A stretch of 64,000 bases of DNA, from the NCBI GenBank assembly GCA_947491225.1, contig CANLIE010000007.1, positions 1 to 64,000 on the forward strand. Reading direction: 5' to 3'. Of this stretch, positions 7,622-16,642 are shown one piece after another. Every line of letters starts with the position of its first letter. Position 1 is the first letter of the stretch. The DNA comes from an uncultured Cellulophaga sp. (GTDB lineage Bacteria > Bacteroidota > Bacteroidia > Flavobacteriales > Flavobacteriaceae). Both the position numbers and the translations under genes were made by a program. Under the pieces are notes generated by a model that saw only the letters and a program-made list of their open reading frames with translations, made no database searches and was not told the origin of the DNA.

Positions 7622-8187
7622 CTAATACCATTTGTTGGAATGGCTATTGCCTAATTGAAGTACCGGAACTATGATTTGACCAGTATCCCCATCATAAAAA
7701 AATAACTCATAGAACATAGATAATTGTTGCTCGCCATAAGTAGAGGCATCTGTGGCATCTATATAAATAGTAACGCTTTTGCGGTCTTTTAAACTGCCAA
7801 CATAGCGATTGATCCACCCATAGCACAATGAATAAACAGTTTGTTTCCCTACACTATTCTCAAATCTGGATAAGATAGGTTGAGAAGCCAGACCTCCTTC
7901 TAAAGCATCTTTGAACAAGAATGGTTTTTCAAATGAAATACATCATTACAATCTTCATAGCCCTACAACATAAAAACTCGCTGTTTTAATAATTTGTGGA
8001 TACTGTGGGTAATCAAAAGAGGGTGACGCTTATCGGGAATCAAATTACTGAAATAATCTATAATCTTATTGCGTCGTTTTAATTTTTCCAATAAAACAAT
8101 TGCTACGTTTGAACTTATTTCTTCCGAAGAAAAATCAACAGAAATACAACTATTGTACCTGTAAAATACCGTATTTTTAGTGCTCAT
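7622..8187 (-). pseudogene. decayed IS1380-type transposase
   Basis: The N-terminal piece (8187-7963) has VDFSSEEISS and a THSIHKLLKQRVFML stretch, then hits a stop. The next piece (7918-7622) continues with GGLASQPILSRFEN, IYIDATDASTYG (DDE Asp region) and VPVLQLGNSHSNKWY, then stops. The bases between still read GYEDCND in another frame. These are consecutive parts of an IS1380-family transposase, broken by at least two frameshifts and missing the C-terminal third with the last catalytic residue. Just beyond it, GGTTGTCTAAAAAGTC at about 7565-7580 looks like an IS-end sequence. Not functional. Confidence 0.8.
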
Positions 8188-8351
8188 TTTTGGGTGTAAT
8201 CTAAAAGTGTTAATTCTTATCTTGTCAGCTTAAATTTAACACTTTATACTCTTAATAAAACTAATCCAATGAATTTTTCGGGTTAATATAAATTTCTATT
8301 AAAAATCATTTAAAATCACATAAATTTTATTATATGGAACGTTTAATGGGG

Positions 8352-9590
8352 CTATTTTTTGCTTAACATTTTATAAGAAAACCAACCAATTATAACCATT
8401 AATACCCCCATAATACTCCATAGCCAAAGCTTGTTTTCAAAAAGAGGTTTTTGTATGGTGTTTTCTTTCTTAGCTATTGTTTGTTGCTTACCTAAAGAAA
8501 GTTGATTTATGTTCTCAGGCATTTCTAAATTAAGATTAGCAATATCATAATTAGGAGCATAAGCTTTTTTGTTTCCGTATGTTAAGTAATACGTTGCAGG
8601 TTTAGTAAAACGAGCAGTAAGTTGGTATTTATAACCTTTTGCCGTTATGCTAGTTACTTGTAAAGGTTCATTGTCAAAATTAGAGATTGTAATTCTTAAT
8701 TTTTTTGAAAACGTATTGTTAAATGTAAATTTGTTTTGTTCAAGTGAAGATAGTGTACCAAAATTTAATGTTTTGTAATTGTATATAAAACCTTTTTCAG
8801 TTTGTATGCTATCTACCAACTCTTCAATTTCTATAGGTCTATAATACTCTATTTTATCTTTTACATTTATTGTTATTTCGTGGGTAGGAGCTTTTTTATC
8901 TAGTTCTACATATAATATAGTTTGCTTCGTCTTTTTGTCATTAGAAAGAGTAAAAGATTTAAGTTCTCTATTTGTAGTATTGGTTTTAGGTTGTGCTTGT
9001 TGGTATTGTAATATAGCTCTTTTTAATATAGGTTCTACATCACTCTTAATACCAATTCTAAAATAAGCGTATTCGGCAGGTGGAAAAGTAATGTCTGTAA
9101 AACTGTAATTTGTTTGATTATTATTTATAGCTAAAATCCTGTAATCTTTATAGATTGTAAACCAATCTTCTTGATTGTGGCTAGCTTGTACTACTGTTTT
9201 CCAATCAAAATTATCATTCTCAAAATTTAATTTTATATGATTAACAGCATTTTTAGATGGTATTTTTAATGTAAAATAATAAATACCATCTTTAGTACTA
9301 GCGTTTAGAAGTCTATAATCTACTGTTTTTGTTTTTAGTTTGGGTGATACATAATTTAGTAAATACGGAGCTTCAATAGTGTCATTTTTAGCTGTAATCC
9401 CATAGATGCGAACATCACTTAAACTCTCTAATGTGCTATAAAAAACAGTGTTTGGTAGTGTAATGTTATGCCATATGTCTGTAATGTTTTTAAGCTCTAT
9501 TTTATAATCATAACTATGCATTTGACCATAAAACACTGTGGATAATAAAAGAAAAAAGAATACAGATTTACTCAGTTGTTGTCTCATCAA
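8352..9590 (-). CDS. DUF3999 family protein
   Basis: 412 residues: signal peptide (FFFLLLSTVFYG), a large beta-rich extracytoplasmic region, one C-terminal membrane helix (WLWSIMGVLMVIIGWFSY) and a short Lys tail. The layout matches DUF3999 proteins, which are routinely encoded beside DUF2339 proteins; here the start overlaps the end of the DUF2339 gene by 23 bp, so the two are probably co-translated. Function is not known; an envelope complex of the two is the natural inference. Confidence 0.75.
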   Translation of the reverse strand: MMRQQLSKSVFFFLLLSTVFYGQMHSYDYKIELKNITDIWHNITLPNTVFYSTLESLSDVRIYGITAKNDTIEAPYLLNYVSPKLKTKTVDYRLLNASTKDGIYYFTLKIPSKNAVNHIKLNFENDNFDWKTVVQASHNQEDWFTIYKDYRILAINNNQTNYSFTDITFPPAEYAYFRIGIKSDVEPILKRAILQYQQAQPKTNTTNRELKSFTLSNDKKTKQTILYVELDKKAPTHEITINVKDKIEYYRPIEIEELVDSIQTEKGFIYNYKTLNFGTLSSLEQNKFTFNNTFSKKLRITISNFDNEPLQVTSITAKGYKYQLTARFTKPATYYLTYGNKKAYAPNYDIANLNLEMPENINQLSLGKQQTIAKKENTIQKPLFENKLWLWSIMGVLMVIIGWFSYKMLSKK

Positions 9591-11910
9591 AAATTTTGTT
9601 TTTGTACTTGTTGTATAAAAATGAAACCCCCATAATTAATAATCCTAAAATTACAAGTACAAGAGTTTTACGTATTGTGTCTAAAGATGCCAAATCCAAG
9701 AAGAACAACTTTAGAATGGTAATTCCAAATAAAATTATACCGCCAACACGTATATATTTTGTCTTTTTCCAGATGCCTTTTGCAACTAAGAAAAAAGAGT
9801 ATATTCCCCACAAAATAGAAAGTCCTAATCCGTAGGTTTGTTTGGTTCCAGAAATATCCATCCAGTTAATAAGCTCACTGCTAAGAATCCATAAAACCGT
9901 AATGTTTAAGATAATGGAAAACAAAATTTTAAATGTAGCACGCATAAAACTCTGTTTGCTATAGCTGTAAATACTGTAGATTAAAGCTGCTATAAAAACA
10001 TATAGTACATATCTAATTCCTAAATGGAAAATGCCTGAATTGTAGTATTCAGAAGGATTTAAATAACTAGATCTAAGTTCACTTAATGTAAATAAGCCAA
10101 TAGTTAAAGATATAAACAAAGCAATAGAGTTTAGGATAATAGTCGTATATCCTAGAACTCTATTTTTTATTTTTTTATTATTAATAAGACTTAAAATAGT
10201 TAAAAAGAATAGAGTATATATTACCAGCCAAATTATTTTAAAATCTGTTAAGTCATAGTTAATTGGGTTAGAATAAATATCTGTTTTGCTAAATATAATT
10301 CTAGAGTTAGCCAAAAGAACATTATAATAATGCATTATTTCTATAAAGAAAGTAATATAGATAAGCAGTATAATTAAGATGGGTATTACAAATGATAATA
10401 TACTTTTTTTCTTAGAGCTATGTTTTTTATTAGTTCTATATATGAAGAATAATGAAGCAATACATATAATAGAACTTAAAAAGTTAATGTTAAATATAGG
10501 AGTAAGGTATTCTTTAATATTGCTTGTTGTATAATTGTATTTTACATTATAAGCTTCCCAGTCTTGCAATAAGCTTATTAGTGACAAAGCTAGCAGAGGG
10601 TAAGACAAATTCTTTAAAATAGGAGTATTTTTAGTAGTACCTATCCAAAATAAAAGTGCCGCTATGCCAACCCACAATAATGTTACATAGTTGCCATTTA
10701 GTTGTATTGGTACTGCTATGGTAATAAAAACAAACACCATTCCTAATACAAAGTAAAGCAGGTTATTGTTTGCGAGCTTTTGTTTGTACAAAATAGTACC
10801 AGCAATAAAATGTAGTATCGCATTAATTACTGTAAATAACCCAAGATAACCGTTATAGTTTATATTGAAGCCTAATAGGTAAAATCCCATTCCAAAAAAT
10901 AGAAAAGAGTTTGCCAGTAGTACTAAAATAGAGCTAGGATTAAAGGCTTCGTTCTTTTTAATTTTGTTTACAATAAAAGTGGTATAAAATAACAAGAAGA
11001 AAATAAATAAGAATGTAAATGCTTCATAAAAATAGTCAGTTGTGTAGCTACTTAAAATCCAAGATACATATATAACCCAAGTAAATCCAAAAGCAGAATA
11101 AAATAGACCTTTCCAGTCTTTTTTAAACGATAATATTAAAATACCAATATTGATTATAGACATATATGTAAACAAAACACCAACTTTTCCTGAACCATTA
11201 CTAAGTAAAAATGGAACAGCATATGCACCAACCAAACCAATGTGTGCAACGGCTTGTTTGTTGTAGCTTATAGCTGTAATAACGGTAAATACAGTTAATA
11301 AAGCCATAATAACAAAAGCTGGTATTTGAGGAAAAATATCGTAAAAACTATGAGCAGCAAAAGTTATAAAGTATAATATAGCTATAGCGCCACTAACTAG
11401 AACAGCACTGTAATTTGTATATTTTTCTTTTAATTTAATACCAAAACCAAGTAATCCTAATCCAGTTAAGTAGCCTAAAATTATTCTGGTTAATGGACTA
11501 ATTAGGTTATTTTCTATAGAGTACTTTGCGCCAATAGCAACACCAAATATTAACATAAGAACACCTAATTTGTTTAATAGATTTTCACCAATGAATTTTT
11601 CTATGTTAGATTTTTCTTTTGGTTTAATAGGCTGTACATCTTGCACAGGTTTTGGTTTAGGGGAGATAATAGGTTCTTTTATAATCTCTTTTGTAACTTC
11701 TTTTATTGGTTTCTGTATTACTGCTTCTCTTATAATAGGTTTTGCAATAGGCTCTGGGGCTAAAGAAGCTTGTTTAGGAATACCTTCTTTTTTAAGACGC
11801 TCAATTTCTTTATGCAATATCATTAGCTCTTTGGCAAAGTGTTCTTGCTTGCTAAGAAGATTTTCAAATTGCTTTGTTAAATTGCTCAAATATTCTTGAT
11901 CATTTACCAT
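9568..11910 (-). CDS. DUF2339 polytopic membrane protein
   Basis: 780 residues. Residues 1-45 form a coiled coil, 45-105 a Pro/Lys/Ile-rich linker, and from about 110 to 770 there are roughly twenty hydrophobic segments. The first one contains the typical DUF2339 motif GENLLNKLGVLMLIFGVAI. The cytoplasmic coiled coil is N-terminal. First gene of a two-gene operon with the DUF3999 gene. Biochemical role unknown; cell-envelope role inferred from the multi-helix layout. Confidence 0.8.
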   Translation of the reverse strand: MVNDQEYLSNLTKQFENLLSKQEHFAKELMILHKEIERLKKEGIPKQASLAPEPIAKPIIREAVIQKPIKEVTKEIIKEPIISPKPKPVQDVQPIKPKEKSNIEKFIGENLLNKLGVLMLIFGVAIGAKYSIENNLISPLTRIILGYLTGLGLLGFGIKLKEKYTNYSAVLVSGAIAILYFITFAAHSFYDIFPQIPAFVIMALLTVFTVITAISYNKQAVAHIGLVGAYAVPFLLSNGSGKVGVLFTYMSIINIGILILSFKKDWKGLFYSAFGFTWVIYVSWILSSYTTDYFYEAFTFLFIFFLLFYTTFIVNKIKKNEAFNPSSILVLLANSFLFFGMGFYLLGFNINYNGYLGLFTVINAILHFIAGTILYKQKLANNNLLYFVLGMVFVFITIAVPIQLNGNYVTLLWVGIAALLFWIGTTKNTPILKNLSYPLLALSLISLLQDWEAYNVKYNYTTSNIKEYLTPIFNINFLSSIICIASLFFIYRTNKKHSSKKKSILSFVIPILIILLIYITFFIEIMHYYNVLLANSRIIFSKTDIYSNPINYDLTDFKIIWLVIYTLFFLTILSLINNKKIKNRVLGYTTIILNSIALFISLTIGLFTLSELRSSYLNPSEYYNSGIFHLGIRYVLYVFIAALIYSIYSYSKQSFMRATFKILFSIILNITVLWILSSELINWMDISGTKQTYGLGLSILWGIYSFFLVAKGIWKKTKYIRVGGIILFGITILKLFFLDLASLDTIRKTLVLVILGLLIMGVSFLYNKYKNKIFDETTTE

Positions 11911-12768
11911 AAGTTTGGTTCCTAAGTAAGTATTGCATTATAAAACAGGTGAAATATAGTTATATATCTATAATTTTTTACACCTGTATACAGTGAATTT
12001 TCATAGAGTTATGTCTATGAAAATTCCATTTTTTTAATTTCGGTTATTTATTTAACAAATTTATGAGCTAAATATTGTTAAATAAACAACATAGTTCTGC
12101 TTTTTTTTGGTTGTGATTGTAAAACTCTTGACCTAATTGTACTAAAAAAGAAATTCCAATTTTATCTTATTATTATTATCATTAAAACACCATTTTGTTT
12201 ACGATTATGGTTGCTATAAATATAAACTCTATGTCTTAGCTAGTGTCTTTAATGCAATGGTAGTTAGTATACTGTACGCATACCCTACATTTCTTTCTAA
12301 TTGTATATTCTAAATAGTACTAAGTATTGATTTTTTAGAATCGCCATATGTAAAGAATTTTACATAGTTATCATAACATTTAATAGTATTGTACCTAGAT
12401 TCATCAGGCTATGTGGACATATTTTTTTTAGAAATGATAATAATGCTTTAGATAGATTAAATTATTACTCATTAGTAAAAATTTCAAGAAAAAAATAGTC
12501 AGATCATTGTTTTTGTATAGCATTAACAACCAGAGTTTGACTAACCTGAAATAGGTTAGTTTGAGTGAAGTTCTGATAAGAATTTTGTGTCTATGATTAT
12601 CATTTCAGTACTAAAAACTTTTTCTTGATAGCTCTGCTGAGATTCGAAGTATAATTTTTCTCCATTTTAATACAAAAATCATTCAAATTGACGATTTTTA
12701 TAGTATATCTAAACCAGTAATAGAACTTGGGTTAATTGTGTAATGGTTTTTAAACTGATGTAAATCTC
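11911..12768. other. 858-base gap without a convincing gene
   Basis: AT-rich. A frame near 12340-12498 is open for about 55 codons (ends NYYSLVKISRKK) but has no start codon and no recognisable homology. The only strong structure is the hairpin at 11995-12026. Otherwise I see nothing in it. Confidence 0.5.
11995..12035 (+). terminator. terminator-like hairpin
   Basis: Perfect 13-bp stem GAATTTTCATAGA / TCTATGAAAATTC (11995-12007, 12014-12026) with T7 at 12029-12035. It reads as an intrinsic terminator on the plus strand, but no plus-strand gene ends nearby. It lies 85 bp in front of the DUF2339 start, so it could be a leader structure of that gene instead. Confidence 0.5.
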
Positions 12769-13011
12769 TCATTCCATAAAATATATTTCACCTCTATGAG
12801 GCTTTAACACATCTCTAACTTTTATCATTTCAGATTCTTCAACTACTATAAACGCTATGCTATGCATATCATTAAATGATTGATGTCCCGTAATGTTTAA
12901 TCTTAATTTTTCAATCTCTAAAAACTCTTTTAAATGAATTTCATGGTGTTTAGCAGTTTTTTCTGAAGCAGGACCTCTAAAATCCCAAATTAGTTTTATT
13001 TTTTTGCTCAT
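12769..13011 (-). CDS. small conserved-looking hypothetical protein
   Basis: 80 residues, soluble, no signal peptide. Pattern of strands and one helix (IKLIWDFRGP, a His-rich helix, HSIAFIVVEESEMIKVRDVLKP), as in small alpha/beta ferredoxin-like proteins. Family not recognised. Divergent from the surA operon, with about 110 bp up to the promoter box at 13166. Confidence 0.6.
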   Translation of the reverse strand: MSKKIKLIWDFRGPASEKTAKHHEIHLKEFLEIEKLRLNITGHQSFNDMHSIAFIVVEESEMIKVRDVLKPHRGEIYFME

Positions 13012-13165
13012 ACTGTGTTATAAATAATAGTAAAACTAATATTTCTTTAGCTAAAATAATCCAAAGGACTATTTTTTAGTGTACTTTTTAATTCAATAAA
13101 TTGCCTTACACTATTAAAAAGTGTTAATCATTTGCAATAAATCTTGTACTGCAAAATCTAATTGT

Positions 13166-13173
13166 TATTTTTG
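13166..13173 (+). promoter_or_regulatory. -7 promoter box of the surA operon
   Basis: TATTTTTG fits the Bacteroidota -7 consensus TAnnTTTG. It ends only 4 bases before the ATG at 13178, so the transcript would have almost no leader, or transcription starts elsewhere. Confidence 0.5.
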
Positions 13174-13177
13174 CAAG

Positions 13178-14071
13178 ATGCACAATTTTAAGCAATACAT
13201 AACAAAGTTAGTTTTATTGTTAGGAATACTTTACGGTATGCTAATACTCTGTTCTTGTGAGGGGATGTTTGTAAAGGATACAAATAAGGTTCCTATTGCT
13301 AGGGTTGGAGAAAATTACTTGTATAAAGAAGACATAGCAGATTTAGTAAGTAAAAAAACATCTAAACAAGATAGTATTATTTTGGTAACTAACTTTATTA
13401 ACAATTGGGGGACTAAGCAGTTGTTAATGGCTAAATCAAAAATAAACCTTTCAGAAGAGCAATTAGCAGAATTTAATAGGCTTGTTTCCAATTATAAGTT
13501 AGATTTATATACAGGAGCATATAAGGAAGCTTTGGTTTTAAAAGAACAAGATACAGTAGTGAGTGATGCTGAACTATTGTCATTCTATGAAAAAGAAAAA
13601 GAGAATTTTAAACTGAATGAAAAGCTGTTACGACTGCGTTATGTAGAGTTACCACCTCAGTTTTTGAATAAATCGGCAGTGATTGAAAAACTAAAGGGTT
13701 TCAGTGAAAAAGATCAGGTATATTTAGATTCTATTAGTGTGCAATTCAGGCAATTAAATTTTAACGATTCTGTGTGGGTAGAAGCTTCTAGGTTGATAAA
13801 TGAAATACCGCCATTAACTGATGAAAATGAAGATTTATACTTAAAAAAATCACAATTTTTTGAATTGGAAGATTCATTAGGGGTATATTTGACGAAGGTA
13901 GTAGATGTTCTAAATAAAAATGATATAGCGCCATTGTCTTATATAAAAACAACAATAAAGCGTGTTTTACTGAATAGAAGACGGTTGGAGTTTTTAAAAA
14001 AATTAGAAGTGGAGATTATAGACGAAGCTATTAAAAATAAGGAATTTGAGATATATGAAAAAAAAGAGTAA
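13178..14071 (+). CDS. PpiC-like parvulin-family lipoprotein
   Basis: Start placed at ATG 13178, because the next in-frame codon upstream adds a Cys-rich stretch of 19 residues before a perfect lipoprotein signal (YGMLILCSC). The mature part has the SurA N-terminal layout: VARVGENYLYKEDI-like start (IARVGENYLYKEDIADLV) and long helices. A full PpiC catalytic domain is not evident, so it is more likely a chaperone than an isomerase. It overlaps the surA start by 17 bp, which indicates translational coupling. Role: helping outer-membrane proteins fold in the periplasm. Confidence 0.7.
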   Translation: MHNFKQYITKLVLLLGILYGMLILCSCEGMFVKDTNKVPIARVGENYLYKEDIADLVSKKTSKQDSIILVTNFINNWGTKQLLMAKSKINLSEEQLAEFNRLVSNYKLDLYTGAYKEALVLKEQDTVVSDAELLSFYEKEKENFKLNEKLLRLRYVELPPQFLNKSAVIEKLKGFSEKDQVYLDSISVQFRQLNFNDSVWVEASRLINEIPPLTDENEDLYLKKSQFFELEDSLGVYLTKVVDVLNKNDIAPLSYIKTTIKRVLLNRRRLEFLKKLEVEIIDEAIKNKEFEIYEKKE

Positions 14072-15482
14072 CATTATTGTCATTGCAATTGCATTGTTAT
14101 TGGTTGTCCCTTTCGTTGGTAATGCAAAACGTAAGATTGCTGTTCAAGAAGACGTTGTACAAGCAACTCAGGACACTACCAAAACAAATTTTAAAAGAGT
14201 TAAGCTAGATGGCGTGGCGGCTGTTGTTGGTGACTATGTAATATTGGAATCAGATATTGAAAAAACATTGATAGATTTACGTAGTCAAGGAGTTTCTGAA
14301 GACGATGTTAATAGATGTAGTTTGTTGGGTAAATTAATGGAAGATCGTTTGTATGCCCATCAGGCAGTGCAAGATAGTTTATTGGTAGCAGATGATGAAG
14401 TTAATGCATACGGAGAAAGGCAAATTCAATCTTTGGTTGGGCAAATTGGTTCTATGGAGAAAGTACTTAGTTTTTACAAGAAAGAATCTCAAGAAGCATT
14501 ACGAGAAGATCTTTTTAAAATAAACAAGTTAAGAATGTTGTCTGAAAAAATGCAACAAAAAATAGTTTCAGAGATAGAAATTACGCCAGAAGAAGTTAGA
14601 CAATTTTTTAAAGATATTCCTAAAGAAGAAAGGCCAGTTTTTGGAACTCAATTAGAAATAGCACAAATTGTTAAACAGCCCAAGGCTAGTGAAGAAGAAA
14701 AGCAGAAGGTTATAGATAAATTAAATAAAATTAGGGAAGATGTTTTAGACAATGGTTCTAGTTTTAAAATTAAAGCGATAATCTCGTCTGAGGATGAAGG
14801 CTCTAGGTCTAATGGTGGTTTTTATAGCGTTACCAAAGAAATGAATTTTGTAAAAGAATTTAAAGATGTTGCATTTAGCCTTAAAGAAGGTGATGTTTCT
14901 GAACCTTTTGAGACAACTTTTGGGTACCATATTATATACTTAGAAAAGATAAGAGGGGTAGAAAGAGATATAAGACATATATTAATATCACCTAAAGTAT
15001 CTGATGAAGCATTAGCAGAGGCTAGAATTGAGTTAGATAGTATTCGTCAAAAAATTATAGATGGTGAGTTTACATTTGCTGAAGCTGCACTTAATTTTTC
15101 TGATCAAAAAGAAACTAAGTTTGAAGGAGGACAGCTAAGAAACCCTAAAGATTTTGGAACCAAGTTTGAGTTAACAAATATGGATCCAAAGCTATATAAC
15201 CAAATTAGGAACATAAAAGACAATGAAATTTCTAGACCAATTCTTGAAACAGAAGATAAGGGAGGTGCTCAGAAATATAAAATAATGAAAATTACCAATA
15301 GATATGATGAGCATACAGCAGATTTTGCTCAGGATTATGTTAAAATTCAACAATTAGCTTTAACTCAGAAAAAAGTAAACGCTATTAAAAAGTGGATGAA
15401 AGAACATATAGAAGATACATATGTTAGTATAAGTAAGGATAATCAAGGTTGTGAGTTTGCAAACAATTGGTATAAAGAATAA
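14055..15482 (+). CDS. surA: peptidylprolyl isomerase SurA-like
   Basis: ATG at 14055 gives MKKKSN and a signal peptide; a TTG at 14046 is in frame but weaker. After an N-terminal chaperone region (VAAVVGDYVILESDIE, about residues 50-65) come two parvulin (PpiC) domains, about 195-295 (ending FGYHIIYLEKI) and 300-400 (starting RDIRHILISPK). Periplasmic chaperone for outer-membrane proteins. Sits between the PpiC-like lipoprotein and moxR in one operon. Confidence 0.85.
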   Translation: MKKKSNIIVIAIALLLVVPFVGNAKRKIAVQEDVVQATQDTTKTNFKRVKLDGVAAVVGDYVILESDIEKTLIDLRSQGVSEDDVNRCSLLGKLMEDRLYAHQAVQDSLLVADDEVNAYGERQIQSLVGQIGSMEKVLSFYKKESQEALREDLFKINKLRMLSEKMQQKIVSEIEITPEEVRQFFKDIPKEERPVFGTQLEIAQIVKQPKASEEEKQKVIDKLNKIREDVLDNGSSFKIKAIISSEDEGSRSNGGFYSVTKEMNFVKEFKDVAFSLKEGDVSEPFETTFGYHIIYLEKIRGVERDIRHILISPKVSDEALAEARIELDSIRQKIIDGEFTFAEAALNFSDQKETKFEGGQLRNPKDFGTKFELTNMDPKLYNQIRNIKDNEISRPILETEDKGGAQKYKIMKITNRYDEHTADFAQDYVKIQQLALTQKKVNAIKKWMKEHIEDTYVSISKDNQGCEFANNWYKE

Positions 15483-15491
15483 ATAATATTT

Positions 15492-16445
15492 ATGTCAGAT
15501 GTTACCGCTATTCAAAATTTAGTTGAAAAACATAAAGCTTTAAAACAAGAAATTGGTAAAGTCATTGTTGGGCAAGATACAGTAATAGAACAAATTCTAC
15601 TTTCTATATATACTGGTGGTCATTCCTTGCTGATAGGTGTACCAGGTTTAGCAAAAACATTAATGGTAAATACCATAGCAAAAACATTAGGTATAAACTT
15701 TAAAAGAATTCAATTTACGCCAGATTTAATGCCTAGTGATATACTAGGTAGTGAAATATTGGATCAGAGTAGAAATTTTAAATTTGTAAAGGGACCAATA
15801 TTCTCCAACATTATACTGGCAGATGAAATAAACAGAACACCTCCTAAAACACAGGCTGCACTTTTAGAAGCTATGCAAGAAAGAGCAGTGACAATAGCAG
15901 GAAATCATTACAAATTAGAACTTCCTTATTTTGTGTTAGCAACACAAAACCCAATAGAACAAGAAGGTACATATCCTCTGCCCGAAGCACAATTGGATCG
16001 GTTTATGTTTTCCATAGAATTAAAATATCCTTCAATTGAAGAAGAAATACAAGTTGTAAAGCTTACTACATCAGATAACAAACCAGAAATAAATGCTTTG
16101 TTTAGTGGAGAAGAAATAGTAGCAGTACAGCATTTAATACGTAGAATACCTGTGCCAGATAATGTGGTAGAATATGCTGTTAAATTAGTTAATAGTACAC
16201 GATCAAATTTAGAGAATGCGTCAGACTATATAAAGCAATATGTAGATTGGGGGGCAGGTCCTAGAGCTTCACAAAATTTAATACTAGGAGCAAAAGCACA
16301 CGCAGCAATACAGGGTAAGTTTTCACCTGATATAGAAGATGTGCGAGCTATTGCAGTAGGAATTTTAAGGCATAGAATTATAAAAAACTATAAAGCAGAA
16401 GCAGAAGGCATCTCTGAAGAGGACATTATTTGTAAATTACTATAG
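15492..16445 (+). CDS. MoxR-family AAA+ ATPase
   Basis: 317 residues. Walker A GVPGLAKT at 49-56, Walker B IILADE at about 107-112, sensor region ATQNP, Arg finger region LDRFMF. MoxR ATPases act as chaperones that mature or insert metals into protein complexes. It is last in the surA operon, 9 bp after surA. The usual DUF58/VWA partner genes do not follow; the next gene is aconitase behind its own promoter. Confidence 0.9.
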   Translation: MSDVTAIQNLVEKHKALKQEIGKVIVGQDTVIEQILLSIYTGGHSLLIGVPGLAKTLMVNTIAKTLGINFKRIQFTPDLMPSDILGSEILDQSRNFKFVKGPIFSNIILADEINRTPPKTQAALLEAMQERAVTIAGNHYKLELPYFVLATQNPIEQEGTYPLPEAQLDRFMFSIELKYPSIEEEIQVVKLTTSDNKPEINALFSGEEIVAVQHLIRRIPVPDNVVEYAVKLVNSTRSNLENASDYIKQYVDWGAGPRASQNLILGAKAHAAIQGKFSPDIEDVRAIAVGILRHRIIKNYKAEAEGISEEDIICKLL

Positions 16446-16599
16446 CGTTATTGTAGTAGTACTCAAATGTTTTAGAAACGATTTTCATAAAATTTTGTGT
16501 AAAAAATAATATATTCATTTTAAGTGACATCTTTTTTTGTTTATTCCTAAAATATAATGAATCATAGTGTAAATCTTTCGTTAAGCTTCAAGATTTTAT

Positions 16600-16607
16600 T
16601 AATTTTG
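16600..16607 (+). promoter_or_regulatory. -7 promoter box of aconitase
   Basis: TAATTTTG fits TAnnTTTG, 35 bases before the ATG. Confidence 0.5.
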
Positions 16608-16642
16608 TAAAACTCAATAACTTAAACTCAAAACAAAAAAGA

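Noticed and set aside
8188-8351. Second end of the IS1380 remnant
   Set aside because: Searched for an inverted match to the end-like sequence near 7565; none seen.
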